This document shows, one piece after another, positions 1 to 13,350 of a stretch of DNA of 64,000 nucleotides. The notes beneath the pieces are model-generated. The model did not search any database. It saw nothing but the letters and a program-made list of their open reading frames with translations, and had not been told where the DNA came from. The stretch is from Amaurobius ferox (Eukaryota; Arthropoda; Arachnida; Araneae; Amaurobiidae). Within the stretch, counting starts at the first letter, position 1. Each line of letters starts with the position of its first letter. Both the position numbers and the translations under genes were made by a program. The stretch lies in contig OX578147.1 in assembly GCA_951213105.1 (NCBI GenBank), forward strand, positions 126,437,822-126,501,821, written 5' to 3'.

Positions 1-3000
1 ATCCTTTTACATCTGTTCATATGTTAAGTCATGATTTTGTTTCTTTTGGTCTAACTTTTATCCTTTTTTGACATCTCATCTAGTTTCAATATTTTGCAAA
101 CTCCTTAAATCGAGGATTATAACATTTTACTTATTTAAAAGTAGCAAATCAATCTTGAATTAATATTGTACAGATTAAAAGTTCACAACTTCATTAAATT
201 TTACACTGGGATTTATATATATTTATTAACAGCATGCCAAATGATCAAGTTAAAAAAATTGATTAAATTCGATAGCTCACCACTGGTACATTCTCCCACT
301 CCATAAGATCCCCTAAACTAAATGAATCATGTATATTTTCTAAATACCAATATCTCTTACACAAATATACCTCTCTGAAAATGTAAGACTTAATTTGTTT
401 ACATAGTCAATACAAATTTGTCGCTGTAAGTATTATCACTTAATGTTCTTTCGCATCTAAATATTTTGTGTTTTTTTTTTTATACTATTGTTACAGAATT
501 AATCATCAAAAACTTTGTACTTGAGTTGTGTTGGAGCAAAAATGATTTATAACAATATTAAACTTAAAACAAAATTAATTTAATAAAAAAAAATGTGAAA
601 ATTACAGATAGAAATTCTGATTAGAATAATTAATAGAGTTATAATTTGGTGCCCAATTATAAAGGAAAATTCATCTAAGTAACACAAAAAATTCTATATG
701 ATCATATTTTGATTTATTCTAAAATAATGCCCCCCGCTCTCAAAAATCCAACTTTTTGTAAATATGTAATTATGGCTATGTCATGGGGAATTTTTTTTTT
801 CTATATTAAAAGATGTAAATTTTATCCATATTATTATATCAAGTAAATTTTAAGGTTTGTTTTCAGCTAATTTTAGGGATTTTAAGTTTTAACACACATT
901 ACAAATCATTATTGAACATTCAGTTCATGGAACCTTGGTCTATAAGCAACAGCTCAAGCATTTACATAAATATAGAATTTCACAACTAATGCTAACGTGT
1001 TTATTAACCCTTTTGATTACATTTATTAAATTTTTTGATTTGAAAACTCTTGGATTATTGATTTTATGAAAATTTTTAGAAGTATATTTAGATTGTAAAT
1101 ACTTGACAATTCTATTTACCTAATGAGTTTAAATTGCAAACTTTTTATATGTTGTTTAATATAATTTATTTAATTACAAATTGGAATGTTGAATGACTTG
1201 TGCATCTAATTAAAATACAATTGTGATTTTGATGTTCTTATTAATTTTTTCAAGTCATTGAATGACAATGCAATGAAACCTGTTCTTTCCTTATTCTAAT
1301 TTTTGTATCATTGTTATTTCTTTACCAGTGAAAAGTGAAAATTTCTTGCTAATAGAGTAATAACTAGAGTTCTTTGAACAAACTTCTTAAACCACTGAAA
1401 TGTTTCATTGTAATGAAATTTTGTAAAAAGGAGTGCATTTCTTTTACCATTCTCCATGTGCATCATACCAAATAATAAACTAGAAAGGTGTACAAAGGAT
1501 GTTAAAAGTGTTTACTCAGAATTGCAGAGTAGTGTTGGTAGACATGCAGCAATGAAAAAAACCCAATATCACTAAAAGAAAACGTGATATTTAGATATTA
1601 TTTAAAAAAAAAATAAAAAATTTTAAAGAAAAAATACATTATTCCTAAAAAAGTCATATATTTTATTTTTAAATAGGCAAAATATTTAAGGTGTATTTGG
1701 GGCGAATCAAAAGAGTTTATTTATGGCATGTCATAAAAACTTATACACCAATGCGTAGGGCAAAAGGCATGGATTTAGGGTGTAATATGCAGTCATGTTA
1801 GAGTGTCGCATTCAGTGTGCCCAACACTGGAACCAAGACATATTTGCATACTCGAGCAGTGGTCTAAGGTGTGGTTAGATGCTTATTTAGGGCAAGCATG
1901 TGCTCACATGCATTTTGTAATTTCAGTGGATACTTGTGCAGCATGTGACTAAGTCTTTTGAAAAACTTACTGAATTAATTCAATTAATATCTGCTTTAAA
2001 TCCTGGGAAACAATGAATTAATTCAATTAATCTCTGCTTTAAATCCCGGGAAACATCTATTTAGAAAATAAAGTTCATTTTTGCAGCATAGAAAGAAAGT
2101 TGCTTTACTTATCTTATGTTTTTTATTTCTTCAGTAAAAAGTAAAGGTTCATATTCATTACTTTCCTTCAACCCAATCAAAAGTTAACACAAAATCATTT
2201 TACATTAGTAAAATACAGGCATTCCTGGTGTGCCATGTAATATCAAAACAACTTGCAGTATTCTCTGAGGTGAAAATTACAATTTTAAACAGTACATAGT
2301 GAGACACACTAGCCATTTACACAGCACTTTATAGCAAACGAGGTGTGGTATTTTTGTGTGTTACATAGTATCAAACAAGTTAAAAGATCCTTAAATTTTA
2401 TGGCTTAAAGAGAATTATAATCCTGTGTTTCGGTATTTGTATGATACAATTATACAGTCAATCTCGTTAATCTACAATACATTTTGGATGTAAACAGTTA
2501 AATTTACAATAAAGTTAGATAGTGTATTAAATTCTGCAAAAGTTAATTCTGATACTGATTCTGCTGATAAAGAAGAAAAAGTTACTTTTTGGCTGGGCTA
2601 AGCTCTGGGATATAAATACCTTAACTTTATACAGAAACAGAGTTTTATTGCAGAGTAAGAAATAATGTCTGTTCACAGCCTGTAAAAAAAAATACTAAAA
2701 CAAATATCAAAAATCCTTAAACGACAATTACATCTATGTTTGAAAATTTTAAAAACAAGCATCAAACTTTATAAAATTAGCTAATTTTGCTTTAAACATA
2801 CGTAAAAGTAATTTTTAATGAAATAACTGAAGTGTGCCAATATCTCATTTTTACACATTAGTTTATACAGCAATGATCTGTAATCCTCAAAATTCTATAA
2901 CTTGCACAGCCTCTTCTCCCAAGCTGTGCAGATTATAGGGAGTCTACTGTACTATTCTATCATTTACAAATTTCAATTTCATTGTTGTGCTTATAATTTC

Positions 3001-3012
3001 TTCTCTTTTCAG
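1..3012. other. Upstream intron of KIF21-like gene, no exon seen
   Basis: AT-rich sequence with no convincing coding stretch. It ends in a pyrimidine-rich tract and CAG directly before the first recognised WD40 exon, whose first base completes a codon begun upstream, so at least one earlier exon lies outside or was missed here. A direct duplication of about 44 bp containing GAATTAATTCAATTAAT and TGCTTTAAATCC sits at about 1966-2055. Confidence 0.5.
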
Positions 3013-3152
3013 TGGTGTGATTTTGCCTTTTACTTCCAAAACAAATCTTATCAAAAACTCGCCCCTGAGTTGCACACATGTTGCAGAGGGTCATAGCAGA
3101 GCTATTTTATCTCTTGCAGCGACAGATAATGTACTCTTCAGTAGTTCAAAAG
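3013..3152 (+). CDS. KIF21: KIF21-like kinesin, WD40 exon A
   Basis: Encodes the linker into the C-terminal WD40 propeller of a KIF21-type kinesin-4 and its first repeat: residues SPLSCTHVAEGHSRAI then NVLFSSSK. KIF21 motors walk on microtubules and restrain plus-end growth; the WD40 domain lies at the C-terminus. The acceptor is ttctcttttcAG. The exon starts with one base completing a codon and ends AAA G before GTGGAT, leaving one base. In KIF21 proteins the next residue after SK is D followed by RT, so the following exon should begin with two bases making Asp. It does not do so with a normal AG acceptor (see findings). Family assignment rests on the run of blades across all six exons. Confidence 0.88.
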
Positions 3153-4267
3153 GTGGATTAGACTTTTATTTGAATATAGAGAATTTGTGATTATTTTACA
3201 AAAGTATGATTTCATAGTTAATCATAAACAGTTTCATTGAATATTGTGAAATTTTATGCATATCTACTGTTAATCGTAATATATTTAACCTTAATGTACA
3301 TTTTGGCAATAAGGTCATGACCTTAATGTCCTTTGGTATTAAGGTCCTTAATTAACTTTGGCATTAATATCATGACCTTAATATACAGTCAATTATTACA
3401 ACTCATAATCATAAAGACATTTTTAAATCTAAATTTGGTATAAAAATAGGAGCATAAATCTCATTCACAAATACAAGAATATATGATATAATATTAAGCT
3501 TATTACAAGCATGCAAGTTACACTATTCAGCTCAACCACTTGTAAATTGTAGCCTATATGAAGAATGTAATTTTTCTCGGATTTTATTGAACACTTTATT
3601 CATGTACCAAATTGCAAATCTCTCTATTTGGGAAGTGCATGACATAGATGGATGGATGGACACTTGGGTATTATTAGTAAGATACAATTTTTCTTAGTGA
3701 TTATGTGCCACTCAAGAGGTATTCTTTTCTAGCTTAGTGCCTAAAGCGATTGCTTCATTACGGTAAACCACTGTGACTTATCTGGAAAGTAAAAACTTTA
3801 AAAAGATTAAATTAAGTAAAATTGTATAATGTATTTTTTTCTAAAGTGCTAGAATATTTAAAATTCATGTTAAAATGGTGCTTGTTAAAATGATTAAAAC
3901 AAATTGTTAAAATGGTATTTATCAATTTTCTGCCTTGTTTGTACATATTGTTGAACCGCATTATGTGTATATGATTAATGCGAATTTAATTCCCCGACAA
4001 GTTCTAAATTTGCAATCGATAACAGATAATACAAACACATATTTGTTCCCCTTAAGGTTCGTGTTAACAAGAGCCGACTGTATATTAATTTTACATATCT
4101 GTTTCCATTCATAAAAATCTAAATTAACATAATTTTGACTTTGTACACTTAGAATCTTTATGTGTATCGTCATGCTATGGAAAACACTGATCTGCAATAT
4201 GTTCAGTATTATAAATTAATCAATTTTATTACAAACATTCCACTTGCTTTTATTGTTATTTATTTAG
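3153..4267 (+). other. KIF21 intron
   Basis: GT at 3153-3154 and AG at 4266-4267 bound this intron. It holds a degenerate tandem array at about 3285-3385 built on a TTAAGGTCATGACCTTAAT-like palindromic unit. No transposon was recognised. Confidence 0.6.
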
Positions 4268-4471
4268 TGTGTACTGTGTAATTTCAAATCGAACTGTGAA
4301 AATATGGGATCTGAGTACTGGTAAAGAAATCCAAAGCCTAGGAGGTAATCCGAATAATGTGGTTGCAGTTCGCTACAATGAGTATTCACGTCTAGCATAT
4401 AGTGTGTCAACTGCTTACATAAAAGTATGGGATGTGAGAGAGAACCCAACTAAATGTGCACAAACTCTCAG
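4268..4471 (+). CDS. KIF21: KIF21-like kinesin, WD40 exon B
   Basis: Encodes [20 protein letters not shown], then [16 protein letters not shown] and a second blade [15 protein letters not shown]. The SLGGxPNNVVxVxY and STxYIKVWD strings are typical of KIF21 propellers. The end CTC AG before GTAATT leaves two bases that join exon C to give SSSG. The 5' edge is uncertain: the AG at 4266-4267 is the only good acceptor nearby, but it is out of frame with exon A, whereas homology predicts a start at 4288, where the preceding bases are CAA rather than CAG. Family identity is strong; the left border is weak. Confidence 0.85.
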
Positions 4472-4640
4472 GTAATTCTGTTTACTGCTTGTCACTGTAT
4501 AATGTTGTAATATTGTATGTATTGTAAGTATTAGTTTTTGATCCTTTGGACTTGTTTCTCCATTTTCTAATCTTAATGGAAAAGTAGAATATAAGATAAT
4601 CAAGTTTTATAGAACTACAGTGTGCACCTCAAATATAGGA

Positions 4641-4712
4641 AGAGTTACCATCTCAGTGGTTAAGAGTATTGGCTGATCAGCTGCAGATGAGTTGTTTGAT
4701 TCTCTCTTTAGA
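4641..4712 (+). repeat. Degenerate tRNA-like (SINE head) sequence
   Basis: Contains an A-box-like CTCAGTGGTTAAGAGT and, about 40 bases on, a B-box-like GTTGTTTGATTCTC, the spacing expected of a decayed tRNA-derived SINE. The tRNA stems are not preserved, so it is not a tRNA gene. Confidence 0.35.
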
Positions 4713-4852
4713 TAAGAGTTCTTTAAAATGATAACAAGCAAATTAACCCTGCAGAGCAGATTAGATGCGTGGATATCTGAAAACTGCCCAAATACAATTT
4801 TTCAGGACTTTTTAATTTATAGCGGTAGCAGTAATATATATATATATATATA

Positions 4853-5760
4853 CAGGGTGTCCCAAAAACATTGACCTCTGCTTTTATTCCTGAAATATTG
4901 ATCTTAGACATATATAATAAATTACAAAGTTGCGTAAAAAAAGGTACAGAATTTTAAAAAATTGATTAAAATTTTCAAGGGAATTCAATTTTAAGAAATA
5001 CAAATTTTAAATTTTTATATGGACCCCGTACAAAAACATTTCCAATGAGTAAAATGTGCCCCATACACTAATAAGGTGATGTACAAAATATCAGCATTTT
5101 ATCATAAAAAGTCCCAGAAATATGGAACAACAAAAATACTGACTTAAACCGCTTTTGCATGTCGATACATCGACATGGGTTCTCAGAGGGGAAAAATCAT
5201 GTCTGCAGATCGCATTTCAGGGATCATACACAAATTATGAAAGAAAACAATGATTACATAAATAAATAATTTTGTTTGGTACAAAAGTATCTACACTGTG
5301 TAGAAATAATAACTTTACACAAAGATTACAAAGCTTGTTCAAAATGTTTTCCATTCATGTCAAAGATCCATTAAAGATAAGGGGCAGATATTATTTGCCT
5401 ATGATGCATTTCTGCGCTGCTTCATTTGCACTCTGCTGTAAACATTTACATTTTAATTTGTGATTAATCCCTTACCAACTTTGTTTAAATATATCTCCTG
5501 GAATTTGTATGATAAAATTCTGAAATTTTATGCATCACCTTATTTGTGTATGGGGCACATTTTGCTCATTGGAAATGTTTTTGTACGGATACCGTATAAA
5601 AATTTAAATTTTGTATTTCTTCAAATTTAATCTGTTGAAAATTTTTATCAATTTCATAAAATTCTTAACCTTCTTTTATGCAACTTTGTATTTTATTATA
5701 TATGTCTAAGATCAATATTTAAGGAATAGAAGCCGAGGTCAATGTTTTTGGGACACCCTA
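4853..5760. mobile_element. MITE-like element, CAGGGTGTCCC family, copy 1
   Basis: Both ends carry long inverted repeats of roughly 250 bp beginning (C)AGGGTGTCCCAAAAACATTGACCT. The element is flanked by TA inside (TA)n on both sides, consistent with Tc1/mariner-type TA target duplication. No transposase is encoded; the internal reading frames are short. It lies in the intron after KIF21 exon B. Closely related copies lie at 47120-48018 and, more distantly, at 12198-12940. Confidence 0.8.
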
Positions 5761-8283
<2,523 letters not shown>

Positions 8284-8290
<7 letters not shown>

Positions 8291-9437
8291 TTGGGTCTGG
8301 GTCATAATCCCGACAGCCGAAATCCCGACAACCCAGAATCCCGACAGCCCATATCCCGACATGCCAAAATCCCGACAAGTCAAAATCCTGACAAGGTCGA
8401 AATCCCGACAAGCCAAAATCCCGACAAAGTCGAAATCCCGACAAGTCAAAATCCCGACAAGGTCGAAATCCTGACAAGCCAAAATCCCGACAACCGAAAC
8501 CCACTCTTGCACAGACTAATACAACACTAAGGCGGTCATCGCAGTGACATCACTAGGGTTAGAATTTACTAATCAGCACCCCCTCCCCCCACGCACATGT
8601 GCTGGACTCACTCTCCCTCTTGTCTCTCTCCGCTTGCTATGACAATGGCCATATATTCTGGCATAGAAGAATTTCAAAAACAACAGGAGCAGGTGGATTA
8701 CCATGTTGAATGCATTTTTCGCGGAGAACAACAACCAAAACATAGGGAGGTAGATGATGACAGGGAGAAGAGAATTATGACTGTTGTGCACGATCGTAAT
8801 AATCGACCTGTGATGGAATATCTTCGTGGTATCGCTCAAACTGTGTCACTGTAAATATGCTGTTTGAACGTATGCAGAATGTGCAAGTGTTTTTATCTTT
8901 TTTAATAAAATGAATTTCCTAAATCTTATACCGACCTATTATATCATTTTAATCTTTGACTGTCATTTCAATTTGTCAAAATTTATTTCAGTAATGGCAT
9001 AATTGTTATGATTTAGTGATTAAAACTATTAATTTGTAAAATGTAGAGATGTAAAAAAGCCGATAATTTTGATCAAGCTATACATATAGCCGTAGACAGC
9101 CATGTGCGTGTGCCCAGCGTGAATCCAGCGCATGCTCGTGTGTGTGTGTGTGGGGGGTGCTGATTAGTAAATTCTAACCCTAGTGACATCATTGCGATGA
9201 CCGCCTTAGTGTTGTATTAGTCTGTGCAAGAGTGGGTTTCGGCTGTCGGGATTTTGGCTTGTCGGGATTTCGTCCTTGTCGGGATTTTGACCTTGTCGGG
9301 ATTTTGACTTGTCGGGATTTTGACATGTCGGGATTTCGACCCTGTCGGGATTTTGGTATGTCGGGATTTCGGCTGTCGGGATTCTGGCTTGTCGGGATTT
9401 CGGCTGTCGGGATTATGTCCGGAACCAATATAGATTG
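8284..9437. mobile_element. Foldback-like element with tandem-repeat termini
   Basis: The element proper is 8294-9427, flanked by an identical 10-bp duplication ATATAGATTG (8284-8293 and 9428-9437). Each terminus is an inverted repeat of about 300 bp, the outer part a tandem array of a 15-17 bp unit with core AATCCCGACA followed by variable AGCCA, AGTCA or AGGTCG. The inner part is non-repetitive (CTCTTGCACAGACTAATAC, CACTAAGGCGGTC, GGGTTAGAATTTACTAATC). Long termini made of direct repeats are a foldback trait, and a 9-10 bp duplication resembles Mutator-like elements. No transposase is present. Its central 500 bp holds one ORF and a poly(A) signal. Confidence 0.8.
8597..8854 (+). CDS. Unidentified small ORF inside the foldback element
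   Basis: An 85-codon frame from ATG at 8597, with other ATGs at 8639 and 8645; the later start gives a protein beginning MTMAIYSGIEEF. It is Gln/Glu/Arg-rich and hydrophilic (KQQEQVDYHVECIFRGEQQ, then HREVDDDREKRIM and HDRNNRPVMEYL) and ends in TAA. AATAAA follows at 8904-8909, so it looks like the last exon of a transcribed unit. I do not recognise the family. It could be a host gene fragment captured between the inverted repeats, or the element's own accessory gene. No transposase motif is visible. The minus-strand frame over the same bases is less protein-like. Confidence 0.4.
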   Translation: MCWTHSPSCLSPLAMTMAIYSGIEEFQKQQEQVDYHVECIFRGEQQPKHREVDDDREKRIMTVVHDRNNRPVMEYLRGIAQTVSL

Positions 9438-11401
9438 TTTTCATAATATTTCTGTTCTTTAAAAAGAATTAGCAGTGACCCCAGTCCACTGAATAGAAAT
9501 AGTTTTGCGTGAATAACATCATTCCTTGATTTGTCTTCTTTAGACAGTTTTTTCAAAAAAGTGCAAATTAGTAAAATATCGAAATTAGAACCATCTTTTC
9601 AAAATATTAAATTTAGAGCCACTACATTTAAAACTATGAACTTGGTCCGAAATCCAATTATATACCCTTGTAAGTCTTTCAAAGGACTGCAAAATGCTTC
9701 TTATGCTTCATAGCTAGCACTTTTATCTTTTAAGATATATAAGCATTACAAACTTGTAAAATGGAAAATTTTCAACGTGCTTGAACTTAGTTCAAAATAT
9801 TAAAATATTGAAATTATTTTTATATATTCATAAATAAAACTTTATGTCTGACAAAATAAATAAAACTTGTTTACAATTTTACTTATTAGGTTCAGATATA
9901 TAAGCTTCTGAAGTGTTTAGATGTTTTGTAATACACAGATTTAAACTGATACCTCCAACCAGGTGTGTTATTTGCATCATGAAAGCTTGTTGCCTCATGT
10001 ATTATATTAAATTTCATCTGTACATTTTTCAAACATTGAATACCTCCATCCCAAACCCTGCCCACCCCAAAGCCATTTGAGAACAATTTGGCTCTCAGGT
10101 CGTTCCAAGCCTAAGTCTGTGCAGACTCTCTATCAAAACAATATTAGCAGGTATTCTTGGATTTGTAAAAAAAGATTTTCCTTTCATTTTTGACTATAAG
10201 AAAAGGCTTACTGCAATAATTTTGTTTTTTGCACTGCATGCCAATGTGACATCAGCATTTCCCTTGATGGAAGAAATGGCATTTTGTTGAGCCAAAGAAA
10301 ATTGCACCAAGATTATATTTCTGACACACAGCAATATGGCATATTAAATTTTAATTGTTCTGCAAGTTTGATTAGTACAGAAGGTACAAAACTAAAACTG
10401 CTTTTTGGGCTTCAGTATTTGATGAGACCTTAAAAATGTAACTCCTTTTCACTATACACTGGACAATAATTCAAATTATATCTTAACATATGTGAATCCT
10501 ACTTCAGAAATGCAGATAAAAACTGCCCTCCCTATTTAATAATTCCACACAAATCTCTCAGCTGAGAAAATAAACAATATAAAAACGAGAGAGAAAGACC
10601 CTTTAAGACTCATGTACACTTTTAAAGAGCGACTGTACAGATTTGTTTACATCAGCATTTTCCCCCATACCCATCAAAATAAACCCAAACTAATGCCACT
10701 TTTCTGAAGGCCAACATCCCTAGCATATGACTTTTGTAATTTTTATGGTGAAGTAATGCCATTTAGTAACATTTAAAAATTCAGATAAAACATTCCAACT
10801 GTTGACAATGAATACATCACTTTAGTCCGATAGGCACATTTTCCACGTGTCTCAGAGAAGATATTGTGGGCTGATAAAAGGACATTGCTATGTTGGTGCC
10901 TAATGGGTTAAATATTAAATTGTTATGCATTAAAATCATAACATATTTCATTTATTTCATACTTTTACTATTTGTACTTTTTTGTTTCACAATTATATTG
11001 TTTTGTGCTATATTTTCCTATGCATCTTAAGATTTTTTTTGTCTGTGACTGTAAGCATGAGGTTGGTAAGTATATGCTCCATGATAATACTTAAATAATT
11101 AATTAGACCAAATACAGTTAACCGAAAGTTTTTATTAGGGAAGTCTTCATGATTCAAGGTTGTAACAAGAATCAGAATATTTGACATATGTGTAATTGTG
11201 CATAGACAAAGCTATTCCCATTAGCAACCTCTTCTATTTAATTAAAATTCAAGTAGTGATAAGAAACAAGTCTCCTCACAAGACTATAAGAGCTCAAAAA
11301 GATTAAATTTTAGTGTTAATCGTTAAAATTCTTCATCTTTTTAATTTTTTGCCTTGTTTATTTAAATTTACTGTTTATTTGAACCTACTTTTAAATTTCA
11401 G
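9438..11401. other. KIF21 intron, no recognised feature
   Basis: AT-rich intron sequence up to the acceptor tttcAG before exon C. Short reading frames here have no family resemblance. Nothing further can be supported. Confidence 0.5.
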
Positions 11402-11563
11402 TTCTTCTGGAGCAGTTAATTCAACACCAGCCTTAAATACCCAGGCCAGGACACTTCAGATACCACAAGGAGAAAGTCAAATCCATGATATTGCTCTCAA
11501 TCGTTATGGCACAACGCTGTTTTCTGCTGCTAGTAATTTAGTTCGCATTTGGGATTTAAGAAT
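11402..11563 (+). CDS. KIF21: KIF21-like kinesin, WD40 exon C
   Basis: Encodes SSSGAVNSTPALNTQART, the variable loop between blades, then LQIPQGESQIHDIALN and LFSAASNLVRIWDLRM. The order 'IPxGExQIxxIALNxxGTxLxxAxxNxVRxWDL' is the KIF21 pattern. The donor is AAT GTAAGT. The exon begins by completing a Ser codon from exon B and ends with two bases (AT) completed by G of exon D to give Met. Intron phases on both sides are consistent, confirming the exon chain. Confidence 0.92.
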
Positions 11564-12197
11564 GTAAGTATATATTTTTAAAATACAAGCCTTTTTTTCT
11601 AACCCTGTATTTCCCATGGTAACATTTAGGATAATTTGCATTATAAGAAAGATAATACCATGAGGATTATTTAGTACTAGAAAATGTACCCGGTTTTGCC
11701 TGAGATTTAAAATGAACAGTTGTGGCATAGCCGTGTGTGAACCCACGAAGTAGTTTATTTTATTTTGTTATAAGTGAACATATAGTTAATAAGTTACAAA
11801 TTATGTTAATGTCAGAAATGTACTGTGAGTTCTGGTGTAAAATTTGCCAGTTTACAATTTTTACTTTTCATTTTAAATCACGGGCAATGCCATGCACATT
11901 TTCTAGTAACAAAAATAAAATAAGAAACTATTGTGTGGGTGCATACATCGCTGCCACGACCATTCATTTTAAATCCCGGGTTCTACATTTAGGATGATGG
12001 CATCATCAGCAACCACGCAATAGAAGATATGGCACAAATTTACCATAAACAGAAAGTTTTTTCGACTCAGAATAGCTAAAAAACTAATTCGAATTTTTAA
12101 AAAATCTTACCGAGCAGTATTGTCCTGGGTCCTGAAGTACTTGTGTACCAAATTTTATTGCTGTACTCTGTTTAGATTTTTCATTACAGACAATATA

Positions 12198-12940
12198 CAG
12201 GGTGTCCCAAAAAGATTGAAACACGCTTTAATTCTTTACCTGTTGGAGATAAGTGGGCAATGTAAATTGCAAAAATGTTGAAAGTAAGGTAGGAAATAAA
12301 ACTACTTTAATGAAATAGTCCCCCCATTCATTTTCAAAAAGTTACACTTTCTGTATCTTTAAAATCAACTGAATGATGATAAAAGAAATTATTTGACTTA
12401 TACCACTTTTCCGTACCATATGAAAGGCTGTTTCATCAGTGAAAATAGGGATCATAAACAAATTGATGATGAAAATTGTTTAGATAAAAAAAAGTACTTA
12501 ATTAGTGAAAAAGTACTTAAGAATCCGTGATTGCATCGTGAGTCTACGTGGAATACACAAAAATGTCTCCTATGTATTATCACCCAGTTTTATCTTTTTC
12601 GTAATATGTCACAAATTTACATTTCTAATTTAATATAGGGTCCCCATTCAAAATGTTCAATTTTCAATTAAATATAACTCTCTCAATTTTAAAGATATAG
12701 ATAAGTAGGGTTTTTTAATGATCTTATTGCATTAAAAATAAACATTTTCTGATTGACCCAATTTGTCTAAGGGGGTCGTATAAAAATTAAAAAAGTGTAA
12801 CTTTTGAAAATGAATGGGAAGATTATTTTATTAACGTTGTTTTATTTCCTACCTTACTTACAACATTTTTGCAATTTACATTGTCGACTTATCTCCAGGT
12901 TTAGAATTAAAGCGTGTTTCAATATTTTTGGGATACCCTG
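12198..12940. mobile_element. MITE-like element, CAGGGTGTCCC family, divergent
   Basis: Starts CAGGGTGTCCCAAAAAGATTG and ends with its inverted counterpart (TTTTTGGGATACCCTG), TA on both outer sides. Inverted similarity continues inward about 200 bp (CTTACTTACAACATTTTTGC versus GCAAAAATGTTGAAAGTAAG). No coding capacity. Its termini resemble the elements at 4853 and 47120 while the interior differs, so it is a separate subfamily. A G-homopolymer (about 13041-13057) lies just downstream in the intron. Confidence 0.75.
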
Positions 12941-13229
12941 TATACTAATAAAAGAGAAGATTAAAAATTGCCATGTGTAAGTAGAAAGAACATCAGAGCT
13001 GTACTAGTCTAAAATGAAAGTTTGAATATAACTTTCAGGGTGGGGGGGGGGGGGGGGTAGACATTAAGGAAAATATAATGAATATTCATCAACATCATAA
13101 GCATTTTTCACTATTACAGTGAAAGTTTTGCAAATAAATTTCAATGTATTTTTATGTGTTTGCTTTAATTAACTGATCAAAAACTGTATTTAATTATCCC
13201 ATTTTCTTGTTTCTTTGTTTGTTTTATAG

Positions 13230-13350
13230 GTACAAAGGCATAGGCAAGTTGAGCGGCAGCTACTCAGCTGCTATCATGTGTCTAGCAGTTGCTAATAATG
13301 ATTCTGATAAAAATGTAGTTGTGACGGGCTCTAAAGATCACTATATTAAG
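13230..13350 (+). CDS. KIF21: KIF21-like kinesin, WD40 exon D
   Basis: Encodes YKGIGKLSGSYSAAIMCLAV, then NVVVTGSKDHYIK. The TGSKDHYIK string is highly characteristic of KIF21 blades. Acceptor gttttatAG, donor AAG GTAGTG; the exon begins with one base completing Met and ends in phase 0. The acidic loop NNDSDKN between strands is a spot where KIF21 proteins vary. Confidence 0.93.

Noticed and set aside
8294..8500. Regular CCCGACA repeats as a possible CRISPR array
   Set aside because: Units are 15-17 bp with no spacers, lie in inverted arms of a transposable element, and the DNA is eukaryotic.
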